Shown here one piece after another: positions 1 through 11,755 of a DNA stretch of 64,000 bases. Under the pieces are notes generated by a model. That model was not told the DNA's origin. It worked only from the letters and a program-made list of their open reading frames with translations, and did no database searches. Both the position numbers and the translations under genes were made by a program. This DNA comes from Aporrectodea caliginosa (Eukaryota > Annelida > Clitellata > Crassiclitellata > Lumbricidae): positions 1 to 64,000 of the forward strand of contig JACEVL010000102.1 of assembly GCA_020284085.1 (NCBI GenBank), given 5' to 3'. Within the stretch, counting starts at the first letter, position 1. The number at the start of each line of letters is the position of its first letter.

Positions 1-83
1 TAATAATAAATGCCTGCATGTGCCAAAACAGACAAGCATGATGCGCTGTCTCTCCCCTTCTCCCTCCCTCTTGCTCTCTCACC

Positions 84-125
<42 letters not shown>

Positions 126-193
126 GCGTTCCTTCTTTTTAAACCAATTTTGTTTGAAATTTGAGAATTGAGCACTTTCGGAAACAATAATGC

Positions 194-267
<74 letters not shown>

Positions 268-339
268 GCATGCCCACAAACATGCAAGCATGCGCTGTAT
301 CTCCATCTTCCCCTTCCTTCGTGCTCTCTCACCGTTTGC

Positions 340-370
<31 letters not shown>

Positions 371-565
371 CGTTCCTCCTTTTTACACCAATTTTGTTTG
401 AAATTTGAGAATTGAGCACTTTCGGAAACAATAATACTACTACTAATAATAATAAATGCATGCTAGCCCACAAACAGGCAAGCATGCGCTGTCTCTCCCT
501 CTTCCCCTTCCTTCGTGCTCTCTCTCTCTCTCTCTCTCTCTCTGCCTCTCTCTCTCTCTCTCTCT
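1..565. repeat. Tandem array of about three 190-250 bp units
   Basis: Three successive copies of one composite unit. Each starts with a TAA-rich stretch and AATGCATGC-like sequence, then GCAAGCATGCGCTGT, a pyrimidine-rich CT/CTGT microsatellite, and CCAATTTTGTTTGAAATTTG followed by GAGCACTTTCGGAAACAATAAT. Copies begin near 1, 255 and 444, and the third ends in a CT tract. The length difference comes from internal microsatellite expansion. No gene is evident. Confidence 0.85.
192..264. repeat. (TAA)n microsatellite
   Basis: About 24 uninterrupted TAA triplets inside the second unit of the left-end tandem array. The open frames across it encode only poly-Asn or poly-Ile and are not genes. Confidence 0.98.
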
Positions 566-599
566 GCAGATTTATTGACAATTAGTTAATTATAGTCCT

Positions 600-955
600 T
601 TCATTGTATGGGTATTTAATGGGTTTATGGGTGGCCTTTCATGGTATGAAGACTTAATGAGCCAATATAATGGGCTTTTGATGGACCTTTTATGATGGCC
701 TTTCATAGTATGGGAATTTTTTTTCTCGGTATAATGGGGTTTTGACGGCGTTTTTATGATGGCCTATTCATAGTGCGTGACCCAAGTATAATGGGATTTT
801 GACGGAGTTTTTATGATGGCCTATTCATAGTATAGTGGTCTTAATGCGCTTTTGACGGGACTTTTATTATACCCCATTCATAATATGGGGTCTTAATGAC
901 CCAATAAAATGGGATTTTGACTGCGTTTTTATGATGGCCTATTCATGAGTTTATG
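600..955. repeat. Degenerate 55-62 bp tandem repeat
   Basis: About six diverged copies of a unit containing GATGGCCTATTCATAGTATG, a TTAATG or CCCAATATAATGGG segment, then TTTTGACGG and TTTTTAT. Copies recur at roughly 57-60 bp spacing. It could be an iterated element terminus or a local minisatellite. Confidence 0.75.
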
Positions 956-1030
956 ACCTACCGCCAGTAACAAAAGACCATTGTGCTTTGATGTATGGAC
1001 AAAGGACCAGGGGGTGGCCCATTAGCACTA

Positions 1031-1190
1031 GATTGACAGGTGACCCAACCCTATGAACAATTGATTGACAGGTACCCCAACCCTAGGAACAATGGACGAG
1101 CAGGTGCCCCAACCCTAGGAACAATTGATTGGCAGGTGAGCCAACCCTAGGAACAATGGATGAGCAGGTGCCCCAACCCTAGGGACAATA
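1031..1190. repeat. Five-copy 32-bp minisatellite
   Basis: Exactly five 32-bp units with the core CAGGTGCCCCAACCCTAGGA and ending ACAAT. Units 3 and 5 begin GA(C/T)GAGCAGG, while units 1, 2 and 4 begin GATTG(A/G)CAGG, which suggests dimeric amplification. It is followed at 1196-1243 by a G-rich imperfect direct repeat around GGGGCTTA(T/C)AACAAT. Confidence 0.9.
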
Positions 1191-1439
1191 GGGGGAGGGG
1201 CTTATAACAATGGGGAGGGGTGGGGGTGGGGCTTACAACAATAGGTGGGCGTGGCTGGTTTTCAACTGTCCCTTTACTAACTACTTATGTAAGTCATTAC
1301 TAAAAGCATATTGGCATGTCAAGATACACAACATAAGCTGTACACTATATAAATATATCTCATACGTATACAGTAACGGAGTGGACAATAATTTTAGTAA
1401 GGCTATTTTTTCCTACCAAAAACTTTCTACATTTACATT

Positions 1440-1648
1440 TCAGTGCAAAACCTAATATTTGTGAAATTGAAATATTAAAAATATGTTCCAAAAAAAATTA
1501 ATTTAAAAAACATTTGCTTGTTATAATATTAGTGAATTTAACATGTTACCGGAAAATGACTCAAATAGGGCAACCCTGTTAGCCGAACCATAATTATGTT
1601 CCACTCAGCGCATGAACAAATTACTTCTTCGGCGGAATATTTTTATCA
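1440..1648. other. Unassigned AT-rich spacer
   Basis: I see no coding signal, RNA gene or clear repeat here. Confidence 0.5.
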
Positions 1649-1649
1649 T

Positions 1650-1700
1650 CTAATGACGAGACTAACCCTAACCCTGAACCTAACCGAACCCTCACGATGC
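1650..1700 (-). repeat. Dispersed telomere-like repeat, copy 1
   Basis: Read on the minus strand, this is CGTGAGGGTTCGGTTAGG, then TTCAGGGTTAGGGTTAGT and CTCGTCATT. The same arrangement of degenerate TTAGGG units with the same flanking bases occurs on the plus strand at 39565-39612. This is therefore a dispersed repeat and not a chromosome end. Confidence 0.7.
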
Positions 1701-2149
1701 CAAAACCTGACACTAGCCGTCCCTCACGATGCCAATTGATAGGAAGCAACGCACTTTCAACAATGCGCATGCGCCGTAGGTTGCACATGCTTACAGATTT
1801 TCCGCCGCGGTATAATTGTGTCAAAAATATTACTTCTGCTGCGGGTTATGCTTCTTCCAGTGGTTGTTTCTCAACTACTGTGCTATACAAGATTTATCCT
1901 TAAAGTAGGACCTAGTTATCCTAGTTAGTTCAGACAAGGCCTAAAGACTATGTACGTACAATTAGCAATGAGAACCATCACCAAATACACATTCCTTGGA
2001 AAGATATTGGCATTTAGGTCAACGCTGACTCGAGAATATCAACATAAATGTTACACATTGGTAAACCTGCATTTTAGCGTTTTTAATTATCGGCCATGGC
2101 TTGATTTTCAGCGTTAGTCGAATGCAATTTGGATTGACGAAAGAATTCT

Positions 2150-2490
2150 TGCTAAATCGGAGCCGGATTGATTGATGAAAAATAATTCTTAATTAAATAA
2201 AAGTTGGCTTCATGAAAAATAGAAGCTGAATTGATGAAAGGAATTCTTGCCTAAATAGAAGCTGGATCGATGAAAAGAATTATCGCCAGAGTAGAAATTG
2301 GACTGATAAAAAATAATAATGCTAGAACGGGCGAATAATTCAATTCGTAAAAATGCAGGATTACCTACGCGTTTTAGGGGCTTTAATTAATGATGTTGCG
2401 GCCGAATATTTTAGCGTAGGCCTACATGTACGTCTGCGTAAATTTGAACTGGATTGATAAAAATTATTGCTTGCTTAAATGGAAGTTGGA
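2150..2490. repeat. Diverged 45-bp internal repeat of a Mutator-like family
   Basis: About seven degenerate copies of AATAGAAGTTGGATTGATGA followed by AAA(N)AATTCTTTGCTTA. The same unit fills the interiors of the complete elements at 4603-5256 and 28369-28697. No terminal repeats are visible here, so this is probably an internal remnant. Confidence 0.65.
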
Positions 2491-2799
2491 TTGATGAAAC
2501 CAGTTAGCTAAAACGACATTTTTCGATGATTTTGCCCCTTTCGTTGTATATCTGTTTAACGGGTCCCTCTCTGAAGGTTGCATCCATCCCTCATAGAAAA
2601 TGGCCCTTGTCTTTCCCTCTCTCAAAAAGTCTAACCCTGACACCAACCTTTTCTATAGCTATGGGACAATTAGGACATTCTCAAATCTATCATTTCTTTA
2701 TAAGACTCTACACTGTTTTTATCTCTCAAGTTTCTCCTTTTTCTTGAGCAAGCTGGTCTCATTCCTGTAAACAAGTTTGGCTTTAGGGCTCACGATTCC

Positions 2800-2995
2800 T
2801 ATTTTGACGGGGCTATTTTGGTCGTTGACCATTTTCACGGGAGGCTATTTTGGTCAACGACCAAAACTTGGTCGTTGACCAAAGTGAGTCTAATTACGAC
2901 TGAATTGCGTCATTGACATCACGGGCCTATTTTGGTCGTTGACCATATTTTCACGGGGCTATTTTGACGCAGCTATTTAGCCGGGTCTATTTTGA
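2800..2995. repeat. Iterated inverted motif TTTTGGTCGTTGACCA
   Basis: The palindromic core TGGTCGTTGACCA occurs four times, once in opposite orientation, between short GGGCTATTTTG motifs (also as GACGGGGCTATTTTGG). This resembles the iterated termini of the foldback elements elsewhere in the window, but no paired outer end or target duplication is visible. Confidence 0.6.
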
Positions 2996-3070
2996 GAGTG
3001 ACGAAAAATTAGACAACGAATGAGAGTGCTTGGTTGTAGCAAGCTTAAAGTCAATGTCCGAAATTTGAGA

Positions 3071-3475
3071 GTGTGAGATGCTCCATTGGCTTCCAGTCGA
3101 GTACTAGACTAAGTTCAAGATTACGTACCATTTGCTGCATCCTTGGCTGTACTCCCTCTTACCTGCTCGACCTCTGTCGCCCAGTGTCCGACGTTGTAGC
3201 GCGTCGTTCGCTTCGCTCCGCGAGAAACGGGGCAACTTCTGGTTCCACGGGCTCGCTTGACCGCTAAGCAGCGCCAAGCTTTCTCGGTTGCAGGCCTCTC
3301 CATCAGATTCTGGAATAACCTACCATTGGAGCTGCGTTTGCTACCTTTGACCAATCAAACTGGGTTTAATAAATCACTCAAGTCTTTTCTTATACCGTGG
3401 ATGGGCTGGGAGCGCTCCTGGGTAGATTTCTTGAAGGGGCGCTACATAAATCTCCAGAATGAATGAATGTTTCGC
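3071..3475 (+). pseudogene. LINE reverse-transcriptase C-terminal fragment and 3' tail (family 1)
   Basis: Conceptual translation in shifting frames gives the hallmarks of a non-LTR retrotransposon ORF2 C-terminus: APSYLLDLCRPVS-like, RRSLRSAR, then QRQAFSVAGLSIRFWNNLPL and a final GWAGSAPG-stop. The stop is followed by TTGAAGGGGCGCTACATAAAT and a (GAAT)n tail. At least two frame changes are needed. The same 3' end recurs at 10.7, 14.2, 39.0, 44.7 and 48.4/50.0 kb and in the SINE at 31.6 kb. Confidence 0.8.
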
Positions 3476-4590
3476 AAGCAACTAAGGAAACTTTCAAACT
3501 ATCAGATCTATTAGTTTGCCTTTGCTAGCGTTCTTGTGTTACAGTAGTCCCTGAAAGACACTGTACATAACCAGACAGATTCATAGAACGCCAACTGATA
3601 TATTGATATTTGGACCGTCATTGACATCACTGGAAAAATGTCATTTCAATACACAACTGATACTGATACAAATTAATTCAAAATTACAGCTGAAGTAGCA
3701 GTTGCGTGATTTTTACCCTAATTAGTTCAGTGTCATAGATTAATAATAATCTCATCTGATGACTTCTACAGGGTCATCATTATAATGCAAAATTCATCAG
3801 TCCATTGTCGCTTCAAGAGAGGTCGTCATAGTGTCAATAATATTGTTAAACATATTATATATTATTCTATATTATTTCGATCATCTTACCGTTGTACCAG
3901 GCAAAGCTTCATTCTGTTCATCTGTTGCATTAAATATAAAACCATTGAAAATAGCTAAATATTTGAAAATAGCTTTAGAAAATGTTAAACAGTTTTCATT
4001 AAATGTGATTTAATGTGTTACATTTCTCCATTACCCAAAACTTTTGTTGTTTATATAATTTAATCAGATAGAATAACTTTATGAATACACGAAATCTTTT
4101 GTTTTTTCTATTAGCGCTTATTCAGCAAGACGAGCAACTACTGTCCTCGGTCATTTGTCAAGTCCAATGCCCCTGTTTTAGTGTTAATCCAAGTGACGTC
4201 AAGTCCTCCGCAAAACTGTGAGTTCTCGATTAAAAGAATTGTCGCCAATAATTCCCAATTAAACCAACCGAGAAATTTCGAAATATCAGTCTACGAAGTC
4301 AGCGAAATAGTCCAACAATCACATATGTTGCATCTATAATTGCGCTGAAAGATGCATCCTAGGCAGATATCTATTAGCCCTAAAAGACGTGCTCTTATGC
4401 TCGACGAGGCCAGATGTGTCCCAGTATTTGAACGTGGTCAGTTAGAACAATTTTCGTAAACCATTTTCTCCAAGTGCCGGACTAGAAAATCAAATCTCGT
4501 ATCATACTCAAAAAGGGCTTTCCAGTTTCCATACCTTGTTGAAAATGAATGGCAAGAGAAAGACGTTTCACTCGAATCAAGAGACATGGG
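3476..4590. other. Unassigned intergenic sequence
   Basis: AT-rich sequence with only short open frames that lack recognisable motifs. I see no RNA gene or clear repeat. Confidence 0.5.
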
Positions 4591-4602
4591 TGGTATTAGG
4601 AC

Positions 4603-5256
4603 GGTTTGGGGACGTTTCGTCAAAGGACGATTCGTCAACGGACTGTTCGTCAAGGACTGTTCGTCAAGTGGACGTTTCGTCAACGGACGTTTCGTCAACG
4701 GACGATTCGTCAACGGACTGTTCGTCTAGGGAAAATAATAAACTTTTTCCAATGGAATCAAAAGATATTGGGCTATAATTATAACCTAGCCGGTGGAGAT
4801 TATGTCTTGGCTTGGGGAAGATTATTTAAGCCAATTTCTTGCACATATCACGCGCTCTCAATTTAAATTGGAAGATGGATTGATGAAAATAATTATTTGC
4901 TTAAATAGAATTGGGATTGATGAAATAAATTCTTTGCTTAAATGGAAGTAGGATTGAAAAAAGAAAGTCTTTCCTTAAATAGGAATTGGATTAATGAAAC
5001 TAATTCTTTGCCTAAATAGAAGTTGGATTCATGAAACTAATTCTTTGCTAAAATAGCAAGAATTATTTTCATCAATCCAACTTTTACTTAACAAAATTAT
5101 TGTCATCAATCCAACTCCTATTTAAGGAAGAATTATTATCATAAATCCAAAATCAAATGTATGTATTTTGTGAACCTACCGTAAGACTTAATTGGCTAGC
5201 AATCCTTTTATTAGTCAACGAGAATTAATTATCCGTTGACGAAACGTCCGCATACC
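4603..5256. mobile_element. Non-autonomous Mutator-like/foldback element
   Basis: Perfect 8-bp direct repeats ATTAGGAC flank it (4595-4602 and 5257-5264). The termini are inverted: GGTTTGGGGACGTTTCGTCA on the left against the reverse complement of TGACGAAACGTCCGCATACC on the right. The left end carries about eight iterations of GGAC(G/T)(N)TTCGTCAA up to 4730. The interior (4865-5150) is a 45-bp repeat that switches orientation near 5050, making a foldback. There is no transposase frame. It is related to the element at 28369. Confidence 0.85.
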
Positions 5257-5264
5257 ATTAGGAC

Positions 5265-6100
5265 AGGCCAATATCCAGTTACCTATTCGACACGCGTCAT
5301 AAAATTATTGGCAAGTGTGGATCCTTGTCTGAATGCCTATCTCTTCGCTCTCAGCAAGCTACTCTCACATTGTGTTGTGAAGCAGACTCATACTATCATA
5401 GGTTAGAGACCTGCTTATATATATACATATATATATATATATATTCCAGGATTTTTCAGATAATCCGTGAGGACTTAACGTCACTTGGATTAACACTAAT
5501 ACAGAGGCATTGCACTTGACAAATGACCCAGGACAATGCAAGTGTTTTATTCGTGCCCATCGCCGACAAATGGAACTGCTGCTGCTGCTTCTGATGATGA
5601 TGATGATAATGATCCGTCACCCTGTACCCGCGAAAATTATTGCATCAAGAAAACTCTCGATGTTTGATCGCTTCTCACGTAGCGTTGACAAATAGGACTG
5701 GGGCAAACCCCGACTTCTTCCGGCTCCGATGGTGTGGCAAATCCCTGAGCAGTTCTCTGGAGGTTCGGCAGGGATCTGCTAGGGTGGATCCTTCTATCTC
5801 GTCTTCGTCTGGTACCCTGGATGGCGAGATCGGAATGCTCCTTTCTTATGCCGGTCTGGCAAAAGGTTTTACTGGCCTTCACCAATGATGCACCGTCCCT
5901 GGGCCGATGAGAATGCGACACGAAGACGTTCAACAGTTCAACTTCTTATTAATACCAGCTGTTAACGATCAACTGCAATCTCAACATGAATCTCGACATT
6001 ATCTCAATCCTGAACCGAACTGAACTGAAACTGAATCTGAACTGTGCTGCACTGTCTCTCATTCTCTCACTTATATAGGCCCAGGAAGCGGGAAACTTAG
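5265..6100. other. Unassigned sequence with small microsatellites
   Basis: Contains a TA tract near 5421-5445 and CTG/GAT triplets at 5577-5612. Open frames of 80-100 codons exist on both strands at 5637-5933 but show no recognisable domain. Confidence 0.45.
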
Positions 6101-6106
6101 CCTAAG

Positions 6107-6320
6107 TAAGTCCCAGAGGCCACAAAGGGACATACAGAGGGACATGAGGGAGACATAAGAGGGGACACAAACACGTATTTCTCACGGTTATCAGGGGACA
6201 CAGAGGGGACACATAGAAGACTCAGAGGGGACAGAGAGGAGGCATAAAGGGGACACAGAATAGACACAAAAGGGACATAGGGGACACAGAGGGACATAGA
6301 GGGGGCACAAAGGGTACATA
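6107..6320. repeat. GGGGACACAGA-type minisatellite
   Basis: About fifteen imperfect iterations of AGAGGGGACACA or AGAGGGACATA. The long minus-strand frame through it is a low-complexity artefact rich in Val, Pro and Ser. Confidence 0.85.
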
Positions 6321-6574
6321 ACACGAGCCATAGTGAGCGGCAACCCCAAATTTTCCGACAAACCGTTACAGGACCAAGCAAGATGCTACGAGCATTAATA
6401 TCTGGCTCTAAAAAGTTTGAAGAAACCGGTAGAAGAGACCGAGAAAACACGGACCCACACTTTGCAGTCAGATCACCGCCCGCTGAACGTCGGGTTGCAC
6501 ACAGCCTGGAGACGAGCAAAAGGCTGGGATGGTTGGCAAAGTGTCGTGGAAACGGCAGCACCACAGATATGCGC

Positions 6575-6575
<1 letters not shown>

Positions 6576-6652
<77 letters not shown>

Positions 6653-6655
6653 GAT
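6576..6655. repeat. (ATG)n microsatellite followed by (ATTG)n
   Basis: About 24 ATG triplets followed by six GATT repeats. Tails like this commonly mark retroelement 3' ends, but the adjoining sequence (6380-6570) has no recognisable LINE motif. Confidence 0.95.
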
Positions 6656-6971
6656 TGATTGATTGATTGATTGACTCGTTTAGTGACTTGCACATCAAAT
6701 CAGCACCAGCTTATCATTGTAACATACTGTACTGTTGACAAATACAATCTTATAAATTGAACACAACATTGATGCATGTCAATGAGTCAGCGGAAAAAGG
6801 TCATAGGTCATAAAGACACAGATGTCTCGTTTACAGAGTTAATATAGCCATGAAGTTGATGCAAAAATAAATAAATGCACAGTAAAACATTGAATTGATA
6901 GTATAGATTTAAGAAGATTATAGAGTAGATCAGTAAATAATCAGTACTTTATTGCGCCCGAAGGCAGAAAC

Positions 6972-7247
6972 CAGAGGCGGCGCTGGCCGGGGGGTCCAGG
7001 GGTCCGAACCCCCCAGCTGTCGTTCAGACCATTTATCCAATTCGTGTAAATCCGATTAGATTTTTTTTTTGGGGGGGGGTCTGGTTTCGCTAAATGTTTA
7101 GTTCAGAGTGGCTGAAATGAGCTCCATATGGCAATATTATACTCCAAAAAGCGTTGGCGGCTGGGGCTCCGCCCCAGACCCCGCTGGGGAGCAAGTTAAT
7201 TTCATTTTCGTGGACCCCCCACAACTAAAAACCCAGCGCCGCCCCTG
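6972..7247. mobile_element. hAT-type MITE (276 bp)
   Basis: Terminal inverted repeats CAGAGGCGGCGCTGG and CCCAGCGCCGCCCCTG, flanked by perfect 8-bp direct repeats GCAGAAAC (6964-6971 and 7248-7255). The terminal CAG and the 8-bp duplication are hAT hallmarks. There is no coding capacity. It sits in the 3' UTR of the surrounding LINE. Confidence 0.92.
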
Positions 7248-7724
7248 GCAGAAACAAAGCATACATGCATAAATCTGAACATTTCAGATAATGAAAAGAG
7301 TGGACGGTCGAACAATACTACTAATAGCAATAGTAATGATTACAGTGAGTGATCAAAAATATTATTAGCCAGTCACTAGGATAAATGGGAAATGAGGAGG
7401 CATTCCCAACGAGCCATTCCACTGATAGCTATATACACTAAGAAACAAGTTCTTTAGACTGAGTTTAGATTGCTTGATGGTAACAGTATTTCTTTGAGCC
7501 TCAGGAAGGGAATTCCAAACTGACGGTCCACAACATTTAATGGAAATTTGTTTCAATTTGGTTCTCGCATTAGCACCACGATATTTATCAGTTGCAATAG
7601 TACTATAACCGTACATATCAGTATAAGTAGACAAATCAAGGTACTCAAATCCATCAAAGTTTGAAAACAACATAGGACGATGATGCCTAAACATGAATAG
7701 GCGTATTTGTAATTTGGTTATAGC

Positions 7725-7983
7725 CAGTGCTTTTTTCAGCCGGGGCGGTCCGGAACGGCGTTCCGGGACCTTTTTTCAGCTATTAAAAAATAATTTAGTT
7801 AATTTAAATTTTTTATTAAAAAGTGTTTACAATTATTTAGGTACTTTAGTTTAAATGCTTTCAGAGCTTTCAGTGTTTACTGATATTGATATAATATGAA
7901 ATAGAAATATTACCGTAAAATATGACCCTATAGCTGTTCTGAATTTGTTGAGTTCCGGAACCTTTTTTCTAGAAAAAGCGCTG
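7725..7983. mobile_element. hAT-type MITE (259 bp)
   Basis: Starts CAGTGCTTTTTTC and ends GAAAAAGCGCTG, with perfect 8-bp target duplications GTTATAGC (7717-7724 and 7984-7991). The subterminal motif TTCCGG(G/A)ACCTTTTTTC occurs near both ends in the same orientation. It interrupts the LINE coding frame, so it is younger than that LINE. Confidence 0.92.
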
Positions 7984-8401
7984 GTTATAGCTGCAGTATT
8001 CTGTGCGTCAGGAGTGAAAATTTGGTGTTGGAGTACCAGCTCAGGTTTAATATCACACGGATAGCACACTTTTTATGAATTACCATGCATTCAAGCGACA
8101 GCGATAGTTAGATCTCATGAGATATTGCAGTAAGATAAAAACAGGAATATTAGGGTCTGATATAAACTGATTAGAGAGGGCTTTGGCTAGCAATGCCCAG
8201 CACGGGACAAGGTACTATTTTTTGCAATCTTTGTTGATATATGGTCCCTCCGTGTCAATTGCTGATCTAGATATAGGCGTAGGGCCTACACGGTACTCCG
8301 AAAACTTACAAGGCGTAAATTGATAAAATAGATTTTTCGTCCATGGTTATCTAAATCATGTATGAGAAATGAGAGCAGAATACATAAAAATTGGTCTTTT
8401 A

Positions 8402-9793
8402 ATCAATCAATCAATCAATCAATGCTTTATTGATCACCGAAAATATATAAACACGGAAACAGTCAGTTTAGTAATACATGCAGTGTCAATGGGAAACCCC
8501 AAAAGGAACGAACCGTTCCGCTGACAGAGGTCGCCCGATTACAGTTAATCATTTCAACCAATGATTTGGTTCTTAAATAACATATCCGTGAGTAATTACA
8601 GTATCAACATTTCCAGGATATTCCTTTTAATGTTGAGGGATGATCTTTTGGTTTTAAACCAAGAACAGATCGATTGAAGCTCACAGTTCTGTTAGACAGG
8701 TTCTTCAAGAATTTATCAGCTATAAAAACATTAGCATCCTCAGCAAACAGTACGCAATTAGGTATTTTTGAGGTTTTTGATAAAATTAAATGAAGAAAAG
8801 TAACATCTCATTATGTAGCCCTATGGAACACCACAAGTAACAGGTTTATTTCTAGACCAAAAGCCGTTAAAACAATACTGAGATCTATTTCGAAAACGAA
8901 TTTAAAATGACATCTCTAAAACCATAGTGTTCGAATTTTTTTAATAGAAGTTGGTGGTTGAGAAAATTCATTTTTATCTAAAGAATCTGCATTTTTACAT
9001 ATCTAATAATGCTATGAACGCAGAATGATCCTTGAGGAAGCCATACATGTACTTGTTGGGCGATAACAGATTCGTTTTAGTTAGATTGTCGATCAGTTTA
9101 TTATGCATATCTTCAGATAAATGTGGAGGAATCGAAGTGGGCCTGTAGTTACAGTGTTCACCAGATCTATAAAAAGGAATATATCTACTGGAACTATTCC
9201 CGAGGAAAAAGAGGAATTACTAATACTTGCCAATGGTTAAGTTTGCAATTGTGGGGTCAGCATCTTCAACCCTATAACAGTACTGTAAGAGACTAATTAT
9301 TGATATGCAGCATCAATAACATCCTTCTCAATAATGGTCAACAAGCCCATTGAAGAACAACGGGAGTCCTCTAGACATTAATTTTGTCAAATGTGGGATG
9401 GGTTCCTGAGGTGCTAAATTAGAGGCCAGATTAGAACCAATATAGATTATTATATATGGAAACGATAAATCATTGAAATGCTTATATACTTCCATGAAGC
9501 GGGAGTATGCAGTACAAGGCTCACTGACATCACAAAGCAACAATATTTCTGACCAGTCAACATTGGCCAACAATAGTGGTTTAACTCTTTTTGTATAAAT
9601 TTCAGGACATATTTTTTGGATATGAAGGGCGGTGTAAAATGACAGAAAGATGATCAGAAATGTCAAGAATCAAGATAAATGAATCCTGTTTCTGATCCAA
9701 AAAGTTAGTATAAATGTAATCAATTAGAGTGGCAGTGCAGGATGTGATACGAGTAGGACGCGGTATTGTAGGCAGAAAGTTATAAGAAAACAT
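8402..9793 (-). pseudogene. LINE ORF2 fragment: end of endonuclease, RT palm, 3' tail
   Basis: Near 9793-9602 the minus strand encodes PTIPRPTRITSCTATLIDYI and ISDHLSV, the end of an apurinic-type endonuclease. Below it come HKLIDNLTKTNLLSP and YGFLKDHSAFIALLD, the RT entry region. PVTCGVP is followed by a stop where QGSILGP is expected. LFAEDANVF stands where the catalytic (F/Y)ADD should be, and SWFKTKRSSLNIK follows. The 3' end (8402-8440) ends ATCAATAAAGC and a run of (ATTG). Several stops and frameshifts and the mutated catalytic Asp pair make it inactive. The lineage is jockey/CR1-like. Confidence 0.8.
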
Positions 9794-10139
9794 GCTTTAA
9801 AAAAGTATGTGTGTGACGATGGTTCAGTATTTTGATGAAAGGCTGGCTAGATCCACGCTAAACTGCTCAACGCAAAGACCCGGCGGACAATATATAGGCT
9901 ATTTTGCCGATAATTATATCTTTGCCCTTACTTTGCATGAGTCTTGTAAATCTATTAATAGGTTTATCATTTTTTTAGACTATCAAATTTTACTTTCAAC
10001 CATTGGTTTCAATAGTTCCTAAGACTATTATATCCTGAACATAAAACCCACTGTTCCTCCCTCCTTGCACTTGCGCACAAAACTATAGCCGGCTATAGAT
10101 ACCTGTACATCCAAACTCCTATCATCATCAAGTGATGTT

Positions 10140-10285
10140 TTGGTGACGGCGATGATGATGACGATGATGATGGTGATGACGATGATAATGATGTTGATGA
10201 CGACGATGACGATGATAAAGATGATGATGATAACGATCATGGTTATGATGATGATTATGATGGCGATAGTGAAGCTACTGCTGCT
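10140..10285. repeat. Imperfect (GAT)n-rich tract
   Basis: GATGATGA/GACGATGA triplets with many interruptions. The overlapping frames on both strands are low-complexity artefacts. Confidence 0.9.
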
Positions 10286-10674
10286 GATGATATACTCATT
10301 GGAAGCGCCCGCCCACAATAAACAGGTTACGTTTTGACACAGGAGGTTATTGTTAAATTTCGGAATGGCTCTATGTCTTGCGACAAATAACAATGAAATC
10401 CGCTCAAGTTCTTTAATTGTCTCCGCTTTCAAATGTCTGGAAGGGTCTAATGGCGATAGGTTTAAATAGTTTCTTTCGTGTGCTAGGTCTACTGTCTACA
10501 GTGTAGCACATTATAAGTTTCAAAAGAACCTCCATGCATTTGCTGAAACTTAAAATTGCATGCCGTTAAATTTTATTTTTCTGACAGTGGATTCTGTCCT
10601 TATAGTGAGAAGTTAAAGTTGTCAGTCGGGGCTATAAACAATCTTGACCACTTGGCATTGTTTTCAAATAATAA

Positions 10675-10960
10675 TAATCTATCTGTCTATCTATCTATTG
10701 ATTTTTATAACGCTCCTCCCAGGCAACTACTCAGATGCGTTTCTGACCCAGGCCCGGGCAAAAAGGAAAGTCTTAAGTGGTTTATAAAAAGACGCAGAGA
10801 GGTCTCGCGGGAGAGAACGCAGGTCAAAGTGAAGACCGTTCCAAAGAGAAGGAACCACGATCGAGAATACCAGACGCTGTCTAGTGGCACAGCGTGCAAC
10901 AGGTGCTTTGCCCAGAACACAGTGACAAATAAAGTTGTTTCTTTCAGCTTACCTCTTTGC
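10675..10960 (-). pseudogene. LINE family 1 C-terminal fragment
   Basis: In one minus-strand frame the sequence reads VPSLWNGLHFDLRSLPRDLS, then FYKPLKTFLFARAW and NASE-stop. It is followed by a degenerate GGAGGAGCGTTATAAAAATC and an (ATAG)n tail at 10678-10697. This matches the family 1 C-terminus seen at 14.2 and 44.7 kb. The 162-codon plus-strand frame over the same DNA is a shadow. Confidence 0.75.
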
Positions 10961-11439
10961 TTCTGGGGTACACGATTGCTTTCATTATCGATTCGCTTGT
11001 GCTTGCCTACAAAGGCTTCCATAGTGCTAGTACACATATATTAATTTGAGGAGAACTTTATAATTGATGTCATTAGCCTTACTTAACGCTGCTGGTTCAC
11101 ATTCAGCCGTTGATCTACTAGTAACCTGTGCATAATAATTATGAGAAATGGCTACAGGTGTAACAAGAAATATAGACCAGGTTAGACCTATATGTGTTGA
11201 TTCATGCAAGTACAAAGTTTAAATTCGTGGTCAAAAACCTGGCCTGAAAATTATTGGCATCTATTTTTAGGTAAATTTTATTGGCTCATCGCAGCAACAC
11301 ATCTTTGGACCTACTTGACGCTGCGTATGGATTTTGTTATCGTAATCGTGATCGTAAAATCTAAATATCTAAACCGCTACTCTAAAGTTGAGCGCAAAAC
11401 ACCGCAGTTTATTCACGAGCCATGCGTAGTTTCAGGGGG

Positions 11440-11750
11440 TGTGTCCAGAGATCAATGTTCAATGTTCCACCTCTCGCTATCTCTCCACAGGTCTTTCACT
11501 CGAAACTGAAAACATTGCTTTTTGTCAAATCCTATCCTGAATCCAACACTTCTCCCTGCCTACCTCGCCATCTGAACACCAAACACCATCCACCTTAGCC
11601 GCCTGCCTGTCTGCCTGCCTGACTCTCTGAATTTTGACACCCTGCCTTTCGATTTTGTTTTGATTGAGCGCCTGTGAATAAGCTGGTTTCCGCGACTTCG
11701 CTTTTGTGGGCGCTGTAGAAGTTCCGAGTTTACGATTACGATTACGATAC
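11440..11750 (+). pseudogene. LINE C-terminus and 3' UTR, family 2
   Basis: A fragment reading SLHRSFTR then FHSKLKTLLFVKSYP, typical of the last residues of LINE ORF2, is followed by a 3' UTR. The UTR contains TTGAGCGCCTGTGAATAAGC and CCGCGACTTCG, and ends in an (ACGATT)n run at 11731-11755. The UTR block is repeated in opposite orientation at 15190-15265. Confidence 0.65.
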
Positions 11751-11755
11751 GATTA

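Larger units (their letters stand above)
6925..8070 (-). pseudogene. LINE 3' end with RT C-terminal region, broken by two hAT insertions
   Basis: Minus-strand frames joined across the insertion at 7725-7983 give a CR1/jockey-like ORF2 C-terminus: QIRLFMFRHH, then KQISIKCCGPSVWNSLPEAQ, and LSLKNLF. The coding part ends near 7365. The 3' UTR runs to about 6930 and ends CTTCGGGCGCAATAAAGTA. Excising the hAT element reconnects NTAA to TKLQIRLFMFR, supporting the interpretation. No catalytic RT motifs lie in this piece. It abuts a second LINE piece on the same strand. Confidence 0.8.

Noticed and set aside
168..408. Poly-Asn and poly-Ile open frames
   Set aside because: They are the (TAA)n microsatellite read in different frames.
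1642..1745. Telomere or subtelomere
   Set aside because: Only a few degenerate TTAGGG units, and the same block occurs inside a transposon at 39.6 kb.
6097..6698. 198-codon minus frame
   Set aside because: Consists of an ATG microsatellite plus a GGGGACA minisatellite; no domain.
10556..11044. 162-codon plus-strand frame
   Set aside because: It is antisense to a recognisable LINE C-terminus (VPSLWNGL, LKTFLFARAW) on the minus strand.
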